Assembly (NCBI RefSeq): GCF_005049105.1
Contig: NZ_SUKA01000001.1
Span: 1,302,001-1,366,000, forward strand
DNA length: 64,000 nt
From: Sphingobacterium alkalisoli
Lineage (GTDB): Bacteria > Bacteroidota > Bacteroidia > Sphingobacteriales > Sphingobacteriaceae
Direction of reading: 5' to 3'
Of the stretch, positions 37,308-46,794 are shown in pieces. The position numbers and the translations under genes are program-made. The number at the start of each line of letters is the position of its first letter. Position 1 is the first letter of the stretch. The notes under the pieces are model-generated. The model made no database searches and was not told the origin of the DNA. It worked only from the letters and a program-made list of their open reading frames with translations.

Positions 37308-38895
37308 ATTGGTTGTCCCACCACACACGACCTTTTAATTCGTCCCCACCTGGAACTGCAGCGGAAGCCTCTTTATAATAAGCTGCATTGGAACCAGCTT
37401 CCTCAGCCGTTGGATAAGGGAATCGACGGGGTATAGTCCCACCGGTCGCGTTTCCGGGGTAGTTTACCGGTGTCAAGTTAGGAAAACCACTTCTGCGCCA
37501 ATTGGCCCATGTTTCATAGAAATTTAATGCCGTATTTTGATGTATCCAGTATTGCAGATTGATCTGATTCAGGCCAGCCGTTAGGGGATGAGCACTGACA
37601 TAGGCTTCTGCTTCAGCATCCGTAATTGCTAATGCGTCATCATATTGTGCTAAAAATGTGATTCCCGCTTTAACACCGTCTTCATAATGATCTTCGGCCG
37701 AACCACCAATCCCCCAACGTTGCGCCGCCTCTGCCAGTAAGAGTTCGCTCTCCGAGTACGTTAATATAAAAGTGATCCCGTCTGATTTGATCATACCCGG
37801 ATGCGGTGAAGAGTATTCTGGAAAGCTGGTGAAAGATGGGTGTGAACTGATACTGTACAATGGATTCGTATTAAGATCCTTGCCATTAGGCATGCCTTTT
37901 TGTAGCGCGGCGCTAGTTGTAAATGTAGGGTTGTGTTTACCTTCGCCTTTTACGGATTCTGATAGCCAAAGATTGGTGACCCCGACAATGATCCGTGGAT
38001 CGTTGGTACTTTTGAGTGTATTAATAAACGTATCTGACCATTTTACATAGTAATGTTCCTGCCCACCATCACCTAGTAAAACCTGGCTATTACGATTCTT
38101 TGTAACACGGTCGCCACTTTTGTCATGTGTTAGAAAAGCATTATCATCATTACTCGTCATCGTGTTTCCGACAACCTTGGTAACATAAGTTTGAGCCGTA
38201 GTTTCATCCACCTTGGTTAATCGCATTGCAAGACGTAATAACAGTGAATTACCAAAACGTTTCCATTTATTTATATCACCATTGTAAATCACGTCGCCAC
38301 TCACGATGTCTGCAGCAGGATTTAAAGCATTGGTTGCTTCCTCTACTTCTTTCAATAGATCCATGTAAATAGTCTCCTGCTTATCGTATTTAGCCGATAG
38401 ATTGCCTTGGTAATATCCCTGCCCAGCTTCAAAATAAGGAACGTCTCCGTACAAATCGGTGAGGCGGGCAAAAATAAGCGCCTTCCAAATACGGGCTACC
38501 TGATGTAAGTTATGGTATTCTTCTTTCTCTCTTGTCATTTCTACGACATCTACGATAGGTTTTACCTGTTCAGCATATGCTCTCTCCCAGTAGGCAGATG
38601 TATACCAGGGAGTTAGTAAGTATTTGTCTCCCGCCCAATAACTTACTACAGTAGAAAGTCCTTGCATCATTGTCGCGGCATAGATTAAATTAGCCCGCCA
38701 CGTATCATATGCAAAATCTATACTTCCGGTATAGGTAAGTTGGGAAGTTGTAAATGTATAATTGGGATCAAAGTTTGTTGGTCCATAGGTTACCGGATTG
38801 GTATTGATGTCGGTAAAATTCTTCGTGCATCCCGTGATGATCAAGAGACCTAACATCAGGGTAAGACCGTATATCTTTATTGATTTCATTTTCAT
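37306..38895 (-). CDS. SusD/RagB-type outer-membrane lipoprotein
   Basis: A 529-residue surface lipoprotein (SusD-like_2 type) that captures substrate for the SusC channel upstream. The start is set at ATG 38895; the alternative at 38889 differs by two codons. The signal peptide ends in a lipobox LIITGC. TPR-like helices occupy the body (YHNLHQVARIWKALIFARLTDLYGDVPY is the typical family block) and a C-terminal WANWRRSGFPNL block is present. The SusC gene precedes it by 19 bases. The substrate is unknown, as no hydrolases or other catabolic genes are nearby. Confidence 0.92.
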   Translation of the reverse strand: MKMKSIKIYGLTLMLGLLIITGCTKNFTDINTNPVTYGPTNFDPNYTFTTSQLTYTGSIDFAYDTWRANLIYAATMMQGLSTVVSYWAGDKYLLTPWYTSAYWERAYAEQVKPIVDVVEMTREKEEYHNLHQVARIWKALIFARLTDLYGDVPYFEAGQGYYQGNLSAKYDKQETIYMDLLKEVEEATNALNPAADIVSGDVIYNGDINKWKRFGNSLLLRLAMRLTKVDETTAQTYVTKVVGNTMTSNDDNAFLTHDKSGDRVTKNRNSQVLLGDGGQEHYYVKWSDTFINTLKSTNDPRIIVGVTNLWLSESVKGEGKHNPTFTTSAALQKGMPNGKDLNTNPLYSISSHPSFTSFPEYSSPHPGMIKSDGITFILTYSESELLLAEAAQRWGIGGSAEDHYEDGVKAGITFLAQYDDALAITDAEAEAYVSAHPLTAGLNQINLQYWIHQNTALNFYETWANWRRSGFPNLTPVNYPGNATGGTIPRRFPYPTAEEAGSNAAYYKEASAAVPGGDELKGRVWWDNQ

Positions 38896-38914
38896 TGGAA
38901 TAAAATTTGTAAAC

Positions 38915-41900
38915 TTAAAACTTAGCACTTAAGTTGAAGCCGAATGTCCTTGCTGGGGGTACACCTCCTAATTCCAATCCTGGAAAAGTAGCATTGTAAC
39001 TGGACTCTGGGTCAATATTGTCTGTTTTTTTCATTAGTATAAAAAGATTACGACCGACAAGGCTAACATTTAGACTGCTAATTTTATTATTGAATAGTTT
39101 TGCTGGAAAATTATAACCAAGAGTTAGCTGTCTGAATTTAATAAAGCTAGCATCTTGTACAAAGCGATGGGAGGAGTTGTTGGCCGTATTTTCATAGAAT
39201 TTAGGTGCCGTATTTCCCAATTCTTCTCGATTTTCTAAGGTAGCTTTATGTAAACCCTTTATATACCCATAGTAGTCAGTAGCGGAGAATACTTTGCCTC
39301 CCCACTTCCCATCGATTAAGAATCCAAGATTAATATTCTTGTACGAAAACTCGTTGTTCCATCCGGCAAACCATTTGTTAAATGCAGATCCATAAGCTTT
39401 CAGGTCTCCTTGAGCTGGAGACCCATCTGCCAACTTCACGATCTCGCCGTTAGCATCGTACTGGAAATCATAAGCCATTATTTGTCCCATAGCTTTTCCC
39501 GGAATATATTTTAGGAAACCGACGCCAGCGCGTGATGTGGCAAGTAATTGGTCAGGGACACCTTCGGCCAACGAAAGGACTTTGTTGTCATTGTAGGTGG
39601 CATTGAGTGATGACGTCCAATTGAAATGATTGTTTTTGATAATAGTTCCGGATAGGAGGGCTTCTACACCTTTATTTTCAATTTCTCCAGAGTTTAATAC
39701 GGCTCCATCATAACCAATGGTCGTGGAAGTTGTCGCAAAAACAATCTCATTCTTTGAACGTTTCTTGTACCAGGTAAGATCTACATTTAGACGGTTGTTG
39801 AAGAAGCGCAAGTCTGTTCCTATTTCTAACTCCGATGCAGTTGAAGCTTTTAACCCGGAATTTGGGATATTGATATTTGAAATATTGCCTAGCGGATTAC
39901 CATTTAAAGATTGACTCATTACGCTATACGTCAGAAGCGTTTGATAGGGATCTGTCGCCTGACCAACAACAGCATAGCCAGCCCGCAACTTGCCAAAACT
40001 TAATGTTTCGGATTTTAATAGTTCAGAGAAGACAAAGGAACCGCTGATAGAAGGGTAAACAACATGTAGTTTATTGTCTCTTCCAGGAGTGGCTAAGGTG
40101 GAGAACCAATCTGAACGCGCACTACCGGTCAAATAGAGAATATCGCGGTAAGCAAATTCGAGCGTACCATACACCGACTGTGTTTCTGCTTCACTTTGGA
40201 CATAGCCGACCGCTTTATTCTTTGTGCCAATAATATTGTATACACCCGGAACTAAGAACTCCGTACCTTCGTTTATGGTCATGTCCGATTTGGTATTCCT
40301 GTAACTCGCTCCAATATTCGGAGTTAAAGTGATCTCTTTTTTGACTGTGAAGGATTTTCCGACCAATACATCTGCATTGATATCAGAGAATGTTGATTCT
40401 TGCGACACCATTGAACCTAGAGGGCGATAAGCGGTGCCTGAGGGTACTACGTTGGTGTAACTATTGGTATAAAAATCCTGACCTGCACGAGCTTGTATAA
40501 ACAGTCCGTTGTCAAAGGTGTAGCGAGCGTTCAGGGAGCTGATTAGTCGGTTACGATCGGTGTCGTTTTTAAATTCGTTGGCCGCAAACCAGGGATTAGT
40601 ATCCCAAGCGTTTCCGGTGTTGTAGGGGATTTCGGTGCCAGCGGCATCTTTTCCCGGTTTTAGGTCGTTTATATTAATGCTGGTCGGTAGAAAGATCGCG
40701 TTGAAATTAGCATTACCAGCACCATCGGAAAGCATTGGACGATTTTTTGCCTGCTCTAAGATGTAGTTTGCACGTGCATCTATCGTTAACCTCTTTATAG
40801 GTTCGAATGTTCCTACTAAGTTAAACGATTGTCTGTCTAAACCAGAATTCGGTACAATAGAGTTGTTGGATAAGTCACTGGCTGAAAAACGTACTGTTCC
40901 TCCGTCGAAGGATTTGTTGAGTGCTAAGGTATTGGTCCAGGTATGGCCGTTGCGGTAGAAGTTTTTAATATTGTCTTTCTGTGCGACATAGGGTCTAGAA
41001 ACTCCGTCGAACTGCGGAACGCTACTTCCGTCCAATTTTGCGCCCCAGCTCGACCCGCCTACTTGCGCTGCAGCCTGGCCGGTAGCCGGTTTTTCTCTGT
41101 TAACACCTTGACCATAAATATATTGCCAGTCTGTTCGATCCATTACCTGCTCAATAACGAAATTACTATTGAACTCGATTCCATTTCCTTTGCCAGATTT
41201 GGTGGTAATTAAAATGACCCCTCCCTTAGCACGAGAACCGTACAACGCAGATGCGGCAGCTCCTTTTAGAACTGATATGCTTTCGATGTCATCTGGATTG
41301 AGGTTTCCTACAGCGTCTCCCATATCTGGAGCATTGTCCCATTGGCTACCTTTATTCCCATTTGGATTGGTATTATTTAGTCCAACAGGTTTACTTTCCA
41401 TGGGTACACCGTTGATTACATATAACGGTTGATTGCTCTGACTTAAACTAGATGCTCCTCGGATTATTACACTCGTTGCAGCTCCGACACCACCTGCAGT
41501 AGAACTTACATCTAAACCTGCCACCTTACCAACCAGGGAGTTTGCAATGTTGTTTTCGCGTGCCTGTGTCAGTGACTCTCCAGTTATTTGCGTGACCGAG
41601 TATCCCAACGTACGTCTTTCTCGAGTTATACCTAAAGCCGTTACTACAACTTCATTAAGTAGTTGATTGTCTTCAATTAAGGTTACGCTGATTTCGTTTT
41701 TGTTTTGTATGGCAATTTCCTGCGACAAATAACCAGCATAGGAGAAAATCAAAACACTACCGGTTGGCGCTTCTAACATGAAGCGGCCGTTGATGTCTGT
41801 TGCATTTCCTTTAGCTGTGCCCTTCAAACGTACAGTCGCGCCAGAAAGTGCATTGCCCTGGCTGTCTAGTACAATACCTCTGATAATAGCATCTTGTTTC

Positions 41901-42259
41901 TGGCTGATGACGACCAACCCTTCGTTAGAGATAGAGTATTCGAGCCCTGTTCGTTTAAACAATTTGGACAGCACATCTGTCACTTTCGTGTCTTCAACAA
42001 AAAGGGATATTTCCTTGTTTAATAAGGCGTTGCTAGAATTGAAAACAAAGTAGTAATCACTGTTTTCTTCAATAATCTTCAACACTTTACTCAGCTTCGT
42101 TTTATTTACATCAAAAGAAACTTTTTGCTGAGAATATACGCTTGCCGACAAATTGAGGCTTGCGATCAAAATCATAATACAGGTTAGTTTCATCCAGATA
42201 ATGAATCTAAAGTGCATAAAATATACCTTACGCACTTGCAATAAGCAATTTTTAATCAT
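38915..42259 (-). CDS. SusC/RagA-type TonB-linked outer-membrane transporter
   Basis: A 1114-residue TonB-dependent channel with a signal sequence (the ATGs at 42259, 42217 and 42193 are all possible starts; MKLTCIMILIASLNL is the hydrophobic part), an STN domain (about 50-110, VSFDVNKTKLSKVLKII) that talks to the FecR anti-sigma factor, a carboxypeptidase-regulatory-like domain (about 125-205), the plug (NIANSLVGKVAGLDVSST, SVLKGAAASALYG, the typical SusC signature) and a 22-strand barrel. Together with SusD it imports a large substrate. The presence of STN means transport activity can signal back to the sigma factor encoded upstream. Confidence 0.94.
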   Translation of the reverse strand: MIKNCLLQVRKVYFMHFRFIIWMKLTCIMILIASLNLSASVYSQQKVSFDVNKTKLSKVLKIIEENSDYYFVFNSSNALLNKEISLFVEDTKVTDVLSKLFKRTGLEYSISNEGLVVISQKQDAIIRGIVLDSQGNALSGATVRLKGTAKGNATDINGRFMLEAPTGSVLIFSYAGYLSQEIAIQNKNEISVTLIEDNQLLNEVVVTALGITRERRTLGYSVTQITGESLTQARENNIANSLVGKVAGLDVSSTAGGVGAATSVIIRGASSLSQSNQPLYVINGVPMESKPVGLNNTNPNGNKGSQWDNAPDMGDAVGNLNPDDIESISVLKGAAASALYGSRAKGGVILITTKSGKGNGIEFNSNFVIEQVMDRTDWQYIYGQGVNREKPATGQAAAQVGGSSWGAKLDGSSVPQFDGVSRPYVAQKDNIKNFYRNGHTWTNTLALNKSFDGGTVRFSASDLSNNSIVPNSGLDRQSFNLVGTFEPIKRLTIDARANYILEQAKNRPMLSDGAGNANFNAIFLPTSININDLKPGKDAAGTEIPYNTGNAWDTNPWFAANEFKNDTDRNRLISSLNARYTFDNGLFIQARAGQDFYTNSYTNVVPSGTAYRPLGSMVSQESTFSDINADVLVGKSFTVKKEITLTPNIGASYRNTKSDMTINEGTEFLVPGVYNIIGTKNKAVGYVQSEAETQSVYGTLEFAYRDILYLTGSARSDWFSTLATPGRDNKLHVVYPSISGSFVFSELLKSETLSFGKLRAGYAVVGQATDPYQTLLTYSVMSQSLNGNPLGNISNINIPNSGLKASTASELEIGTDLRFFNNRLNVDLTWYKKRSKNEIVFATTSTTIGYDGAVLNSGEIENKGVEALLSGTIIKNNHFNWTSSLNATYNDNKVLSLAEGVPDQLLATSRAGVGFLKYIPGKAMGQIMAYDFQYDANGEIVKLADGSPAQGDLKAYGSAFNKWFAGWNNEFSYKNINLGFLIDGKWGGKVFSATDYYGYIKGLHKATLENREELGNTAPKFYENTANNSSHRFVQDASFIKFRQLTLGYNFPAKLFNNKISSLNVSLVGRNLFILMKKTDNIDPESSYNATFPGLELGGVPPARTFGFNLSAKF

Positions 42260-42343
42260 ACTTTGGTACTTTGGTTAAAGTGTAAAACTTGGCAGCACGT
42301 TTTTTAGCTAATTAGGTCTGCCGGTTTGTTAATCATTTTTTAG

Positions 42344-42369
42344 AAGGGTGGTGTTGGCTCACCATCCTT
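42344..42369. other. Hairpin between fecR and the susC-like gene
   Basis: AAGGGTGGTG (42344-42353) pairs with CACCATCCTT (42360-42369) through a 6-nt loop with one G-U pair. It lies two bases after the fecR stop. On the transcribed minus strand no T tract follows (ACCACCCTTCTAAAAAATG), so it is not a standard terminator; it could stabilise mRNA ends or reduce read-through between regulator and transporter. Confidence 0.5.
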
Positions 42370-42371
42370 TT

Positions 42372-43451
42372 TTACTCATAAATCGTTATTTTTTTTCCAT
42401 ATATTTTATAGTTAAAGGGTTGTACTTTCTTCAGGGCATCCAGAACCTGCTCAATGCCCTCTTTGTTAAATGTCGCTGTAAATCTAATATCTTCCAACTG
42501 CTGTCCGTTTAATTCGATTTCTACATTGTACCAGCGTTCTAGGACTTTCTTTAGCGAAGCAAAATCTTGGTCTACAATTTCCAGACGATTCTCTTTCCAT
42601 GCTACATCGGCCAGCAACATTTGTTCGTCTTCGGCAGCGACCTCTTGAATGGCTATTTCTTTTAATGGAGATTTTTTGATTTTTCGTATTGACGCCGTTT
42701 TATCCGGAGTTTCTATTGCCTTATATACGATTACTTTCTGGTTTGGTTTGATGATCATCGAGTTTTCACTGCCCCGTTTACTGTGCATTTCAATCAACCC
42801 TTCAATCAGGATGGCTTCTGATGTAGATTCCTCGGGATAGGCTTTTACATTAAAGGAAGTGCCTAATACACGTATATCAAAGTCCTGTGTGTGTACAATA
42901 AAAGGCTTGTTTTTATCCTCGCACACATCAAAAAATGCTTCTCCAGTTAAATGCACATGCCTTTCGCTTTTGTTGAATCCTTCTTCCAAGGAAAGGCGGC
43001 TGCCAGCATTGAGGATGATTTTGCTTCCGTCGGTAAGCTGCAAGACTTTCTTTTCTCCATTGGCCGTGGTATAGGTAATCGCCGAATGATCGATTGTCGT
43101 CGGCTCGGGTTTCCATCGCTGCATAGTCCAGTATATTCCCACGGTCATTACCGTGAGCGCTGCTACGGTTTTAACCCAAATAGGAAGTCTGAATTTCTTA
43201 ATTGGTGAAGATAAAGAAGATGCTTCAATCTCTGTTTTCAGTTTCTCGACCTGTGTATGCAGCGGTTTTTTGTTACCAACAAGAATATGGAAAAGCCTTT
43301 TAGCCTGCATAATGGTTTCCGTTTGTTCCGGATGATTTAACAGGTAGTTATTCCAATATAGAACACATTGCTTGTTTTCGCCAGAGCAATACTGTTGGAA
43401 GGTATTGTCTATCAGAAAATCTTCAACGTTTTCATATCTAGTGTTTATCAT
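42372..43451 (-). CDS. FecR family anti-sigma factor
   Basis: A 359-residue membrane-anchored regulator with a cytosolic N-terminus (about 1-85) that binds the sigma factor, one membrane helix (about 88-106, IWVKTVAALTVMTVGIYW), a periplasmic FecR domain (about 125-225, TTANGEKKVLQLTDGSKI, HVHLTGEAFFDV) and a C-terminal DUF4974-like domain that meets the STN domain of the transporter. It lies between the sigma gene upstream (102 bases) and the susC gene downstream. Confidence 0.93.
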   Translation of the reverse strand: MINTRYENVEDFLIDNTFQQYCSGENKQCVLYWNNYLLNHPEQTETIMQAKRLFHILVGNKKPLHTQVEKLKTEIEASSLSSPIKKFRLPIWVKTVAALTVMTVGIYWTMQRWKPEPTTIDHSAITYTTANGEKKVLQLTDGSKIILNAGSRLSLEEGFNKSERHVHLTGEAFFDVCEDKNKPFIVHTQDFDIRVLGTSFNVKAYPEESTSEAILIEGLIEMHSKRGSENSMIIKPNQKVIVYKAIETPDKTASIRKIKKSPLKEIAIQEVAAEDEQMLLADVAWKENRLEIVDQDFASLKKVLERWYNVEIELNGQQLEDIRFTATFNKEGIEQVLDALKKVQPFNYKIYGKKITIYE

Positions 43452-43553
43452 TATTTCTCTTGGTCTTTACACTTATAGTGCCCTTACCTGTTTGTTTTTC
43501 CTAGATGAAATATTGAAAAATATCGTAAGTAATTGATAGTCAATTAGAAAAAA

Positions 43554-44111
43554 TTACACATCTTTGAGTTCCTGTCGTAAGATTTTCAACGCATCGTAAA
43601 TGGTATTGTATGCTGTCTTTATACTTTGTTGAGTTTTGGCTGCAATCTGCTCATAGGTCAATCCTTCGAAAAATTTTAGATGAATGAGCTGTTTTTGCCG
43701 AAAGGTAAGTTTTTCCAAAGCTTCTTTCAGCCGATGTTGGACCCATTCATTAGTTTGTACCTTGATGATAAATTCTTCATAGGACATTTCTGCCCAATCA
43801 TCTTCGGCTTTTACATTTTGAAGGGCCTTGTTGATTTTATGCTGTTTTTGTAGTAATCGAAGAAGTTTTCTTTTCAAGAATGTAATGAGGTATGCCTGTA
43901 CATTTTCCACACGTTCGAGTTTGCTCCGTTTTTCCCATATTGCCACGAAAACTTGATCGGTAGCTTCCCCGGAGAGCTCCGCGTCAGCACTGGTCCGAAT
44001 CCCAAAATTGACCAGTTCATAATACAACGATTTGTAAAGATCAAAGAAAGCTTCTTCATCCCCATTTCTCATGCGTTCCCAAAGAAGTCTATGTTCAAGT
44101 TTATTTTTCAT
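43554..44111 (-). CDS. ECF RNA polymerase sigma factor of the FecI type
   Basis: A 185-residue sigma factor: region 2 (LVNFGIRTSADAELSGEATDQVFVAIWEKR, VQAYLITFLKRKLLRLL) and region 4 (LTFRQKQLIHLKFFEGLTYEQIAAKTQQSIKTAYNTIYDALKIL). It heads the sigma-FecR-SusC-SusD locus and presumably drives susCD transcription when the transporter signals through FecR. Linkers are short, as is usual for this group. The 369-base gap upstream shows no certain operator. Confidence 0.92.
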   Translation of the reverse strand: MKNKLEHRLLWERMRNGDEEAFFDLYKSLYYELVNFGIRTSADAELSGEATDQVFVAIWEKRSKLERVENVQAYLITFLKRKLLRLLQKQHKINKALQNVKAEDDWAEMSYEEFIIKVQTNEWVQHRLKEALEKLTFRQKQLIHLKFFEGLTYEQIAAKTQQSIKTAYNTIYDALKILRQELKDV

Positions 44112-44480
44112 GCCAGATTAGTGTTTTATAAACTTGTCTTTCATTTTTAGATGTAAAGCTGTCATATCGAATAATATCTTTAATCATTCGGCTTACTAAA
44201 TAAGCTAAATGGCATTTTATACCTGTACTGGTTTTTAGTCAATAATACTTTACCTGAAGCGGATTGTTTGCAATATAATATTTTAATCGGAGATATGGCA
44301 TTTAGTGCGTGTTCTTTTCAGTCAGTCATATTGTCACAAATTGACCATTTATAGTCGATTATTTGTCAGCGTAAAAGTAAATCAATATTTTTAACCAGCT
44401 ATTTTAACAGTTATATTTAAGTGGAATGCGATTTGATAATCTATATGAAATAGCTGTCTGAAAATTAAAATATTAAAAAT
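44112..44480. other. Intergenic region between divergent genes
   Basis: A gap of 369 bases between the FecI-type sigma gene (leftward) and the zinc-peptidase gene (rightward). It is AT-rich with several short imperfect repeats. I see no terminator, tRNA or clear promoter pair in it beyond generic AT-rich stretches. Confidence 0.4.
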
Positions 44481-45167
44481 ATGGGAATTTGGATTTTATT
44501 AATTGGTATTGGAATCGTAAGTATGATTGTCCAATCGAGATTTAAGAATAAGTTTAAGAAATATTCGGAAATGCCGCTGGCTTCGGGAATGTCTGGAGCG
44601 GATATCGCAAAAAAGATGCTAAACGATAATGGAATATATGATGTAAAGGTAATTTCTGTGGAAGGACAGCTTACAGACCATTATAATCCCGCGGATAGAA
44701 CGGTAAACCTGAGCCCTGAAGTATATCATGGTCGTAGTGTCGCTGCCGCAGCAGTATCTGCTCACGAATGTGGTCACGCCGTCCAACATGCTAAGGCTTA
44801 CAGTTGGTTGCAATTTCGTTCGGCGATGGTACCGATGGTAAATGTAGCCTCAAAAATTGTTTCTTTTACACTTATGATCGGTGTAATGTTAGCGATTTTT
44901 TCAAATATCCTATTGTTATTACAGATAGGAGTGGTGGCATTAGCTATTACTACCGTTTTTAGTTTCATTACTCTACCTGTGGAGTTTGACGCCTCCAATC
45001 GCGCGTTGGCATGGTTGAATACGGCCAATATTACCCATAGTTCTGTCGAGCATGACGGTGCAAAAGACGCCCTAAAGTGGGCTGCAATGACATATGTGGT
45101 TGCTGCTTTATCTGCCTTGGTAACCTTACTCTATTATGCTAGTATGTTGCTAGGTCGTAGAGACTAA
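44481..45167 (+). CDS. Membrane zinc metallopeptidase (YugP type)
   Basis: A 228-residue integral membrane protein of the Zn_peptidase_2 family. The metal motif HECGH lies in VSAHECGHAVQHA, with the further ligand region in LPVEFDASNRALAWL. Membrane helices are at about 1-18, 118-138, 143-163 and 205-225. The role of YugP proteins is unknown, probably membrane proteolysis. The gene stands alone with a hairpin terminator downstream. Confidence 0.9.
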   Translation: MGIWILLIGIGIVSMIVQSRFKNKFKKYSEMPLASGMSGADIAKKMLNDNGIYDVKVISVEGQLTDHYNPADRTVNLSPEVYHGRSVAAAAVSAHECGHAVQHAKAYSWLQFRSAMVPMVNVASKIVSFTLMIGVMLAIFSNILLLLQIGVVALAITTVFSFITLPVEFDASNRALAWLNTANITHSSVEHDGAKDALKWAAMTYVVAALSALVTLLYYASMLLGRRD

Positions 45168-45186
45168 TAAGCTTTTGAAATTATTA

Positions 45187-45219
45187 AGCGGTTATAGATT
45201 TATATAGCCGCTTTTTTAT
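45187..45219 (+). terminator. Terminator of the zinc-peptidase gene
   Basis: An 11-bp stem (AAGCGGTTATA with TATAGCCGCTT, one G-U pair), 6-nt loop, followed by T residues. Confidence 0.8.
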
Positions 45220-45251
45220 TGCCATAATACATTGCTTTCATGGCAATTTTG

Positions 45252-45259
45252 TAACTTTG
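45252..45259 (+). promoter_or_regulatory. -7 promoter motif upstream of ffh
   Basis: TAACTTTG, an exact TAnnTTTG match, 29 bases before the ffh ATG. A TTG about 17 bases upstream could serve as the -33 element. Confidence 0.4.
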
Positions 45260-45288
45260 CGTTTTAGTATTAAGAACTTCAATAGATT

Positions 45289-46632
45289 ATGTTTTCAAAT
45301 CTTCAGGATAAACTAGATAGGGCCTTTAAAGTATTAAAAGGGCAGGGAAGTATTACCGAAATCAACGTCGCGGAGACGATGAAAGAAATCCGTAAAGCGT
45401 TGTTGGATGCCGACGTGAATTACAAGACGGCTAAGACATTCACAGATGATGTGAAGCAGAAAGCGTTAGGTGATAATGTATTGACGAGTATTTCGCCAGG
45501 TCAATTGTTGACCAAGATTATGAATGACGAGTTGACCGGGTTAATGGGGGGTACGGTTACAGAATTGAACCTTTCCGCAAATCCAACCGTTATTTTAATT
45601 GCAGGTCTGAATGGTGCTGGTAAAACGACCTTTACAGGTAAGTTAGCTAATTTTCTAAAAGAACAAAAGGGTAAAAAGCCATTATTAGTAGCCGGTGACG
45701 TGTATCGTCCTGCAGCTATCGATCAGCTGGAAGTGTTGGGTAAGCAAGTCGGTGTTCCTGTTTATGCTGATCGTGAATCTACTGATCCTATTGCCATCGC
45801 TAAAGCTGGAGTTGAAGAAGGTAAGCGGAACGGTAACAATGTAATCATCATAGATACAGCGGGTCGTTTGGCAATTGATGAAGCGTTAATGAATGAGATT
45901 ACAGCGGTAAAAGAAGTCACTCAACCGCATGAGATCTTATTTGTTGTCGATTCGATGACAGGTCAGGATGCGGTAAATACGGCAAAAACGTTTAACGATC
46001 GTCTTGACTTTACGGGTGTGGTATTAACTAAATTAGATGGTGATACACGCGGTGGAGCAGCCTTATCGATAAAATCCGTTGTCAATAAGCCGATCAAGTT
46101 TATTGGTACGGGTGAGAAAATGGAGGCATTGGACGTTTTTCATCCGGATCGTATGGCTTCCCGTATTTTAGGGATGGGTGACGTGGTGTCGTTGGTGGAG
46201 CGTGCTCAACAGCAGTTTGATGAGAAAGAGGCGGCTGCACTTCAAAAGAAAATCCGTAAAAATAAATTTGATTTTAATGACTTTAGATCCCAGATTCAAC
46301 AAATCAAGAAAATGGGTAATATGAAAGATCTTATTGGAATGATTCCGGGAGCTGGAAAGGCATTAAAGGATGTTGAAATAGAGGATGATGCATTCAAGCC
46401 GATCGAAGCTATAATAGACTCGATGACACCTTTTGAACGAGAAAATCCAGATGCGATAGATCAGAAAAGAAGAAGTCGTATTGCAAAAGGATCTGGTACG
46501 AATATCGACGAAGTGAATAAGTTACTGAAACAGTTTATGGATATGCGTAAGGTCATGAAGCAGATGTCAAATCCAGCGATGGCTGCCAAGATGATGCGTA
46601 ATATGCCGAAGACGCCTGGTAAACCGTTCTAA
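45289..46632 (+). CDS. ffh: Signal recognition particle protein Ffh
   Basis: The SRP GTPase that binds signal peptides and 4.5S RNA and targets ribosomes to FtsY. The 447-residue protein has an N domain (1-95), the G domain with Walker A GLNGAGKTT (106-114), DTAGRL, TKLDGDTRGG, and a Met-rich M domain at the C-terminus (DMRKVMKQMSNPAMAAKMMRNM). It is monocistronic with its own terminator. Confidence 0.97.
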   Translation: MFSNLQDKLDRAFKVLKGQGSITEINVAETMKEIRKALLDADVNYKTAKTFTDDVKQKALGDNVLTSISPGQLLTKIMNDELTGLMGGTVTELNLSANPTVILIAGLNGAGKTTFTGKLANFLKEQKGKKPLLVAGDVYRPAAIDQLEVLGKQVGVPVYADRESTDPIAIAKAGVEEGKRNGNNVIIIDTAGRLAIDEALMNEITAVKEVTQPHEILFVVDSMTGQDAVNTAKTFNDRLDFTGVVLTKLDGDTRGGAALSIKSVVNKPIKFIGTGEKMEALDVFHPDRMASRILGMGDVVSLVERAQQQFDEKEAAALQKKIRKNKFDFNDFRSQIQQIKKMGNMKDLIGMIPGAGKALKDVEIEDDAFKPIEAIIDSMTPFERENPDAIDQKRRSRIAKGSGTNIDEVNKLLKQFMDMRKVMKQMSNPAMAAKMMRNMPKTPGKPF

Positions 46633-46662
46633 AAAACTAGAGATATAATATAAATTTTAAAG

Positions 46663-46690
46663 AGCTAGACGTTTATGTCTGGCTTTTTTT
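46663..46690 (+). terminator. Terminator of ffh
   Basis: AGCTAGAC pairs with GTCTGGCT (one G-U), 6-nt loop, then seven T residues, 30 bases after the stop. Confidence 0.85.
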
Positions 46691-46780
46691 CGTTGCTACC
46701 TGTTTACAGAAGGAGGGGGCATTACCATTGGCGACAAATATATTCCAATGAAATATAAGATGATTTAAATTGTTTTTTAT

Positions 46781-46788
46781 TATTTTTG
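46781..46788 (+). promoter_or_regulatory. -7 promoter motif upstream of nuoA
   Basis: TATTTTTG, an exact match, ends six bases before the ATG at 46795 and overlaps the alternative TTG start at 46786, supporting the ATG. Confidence 0.4.
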
Positions 46789-46794
46789 CATCGT

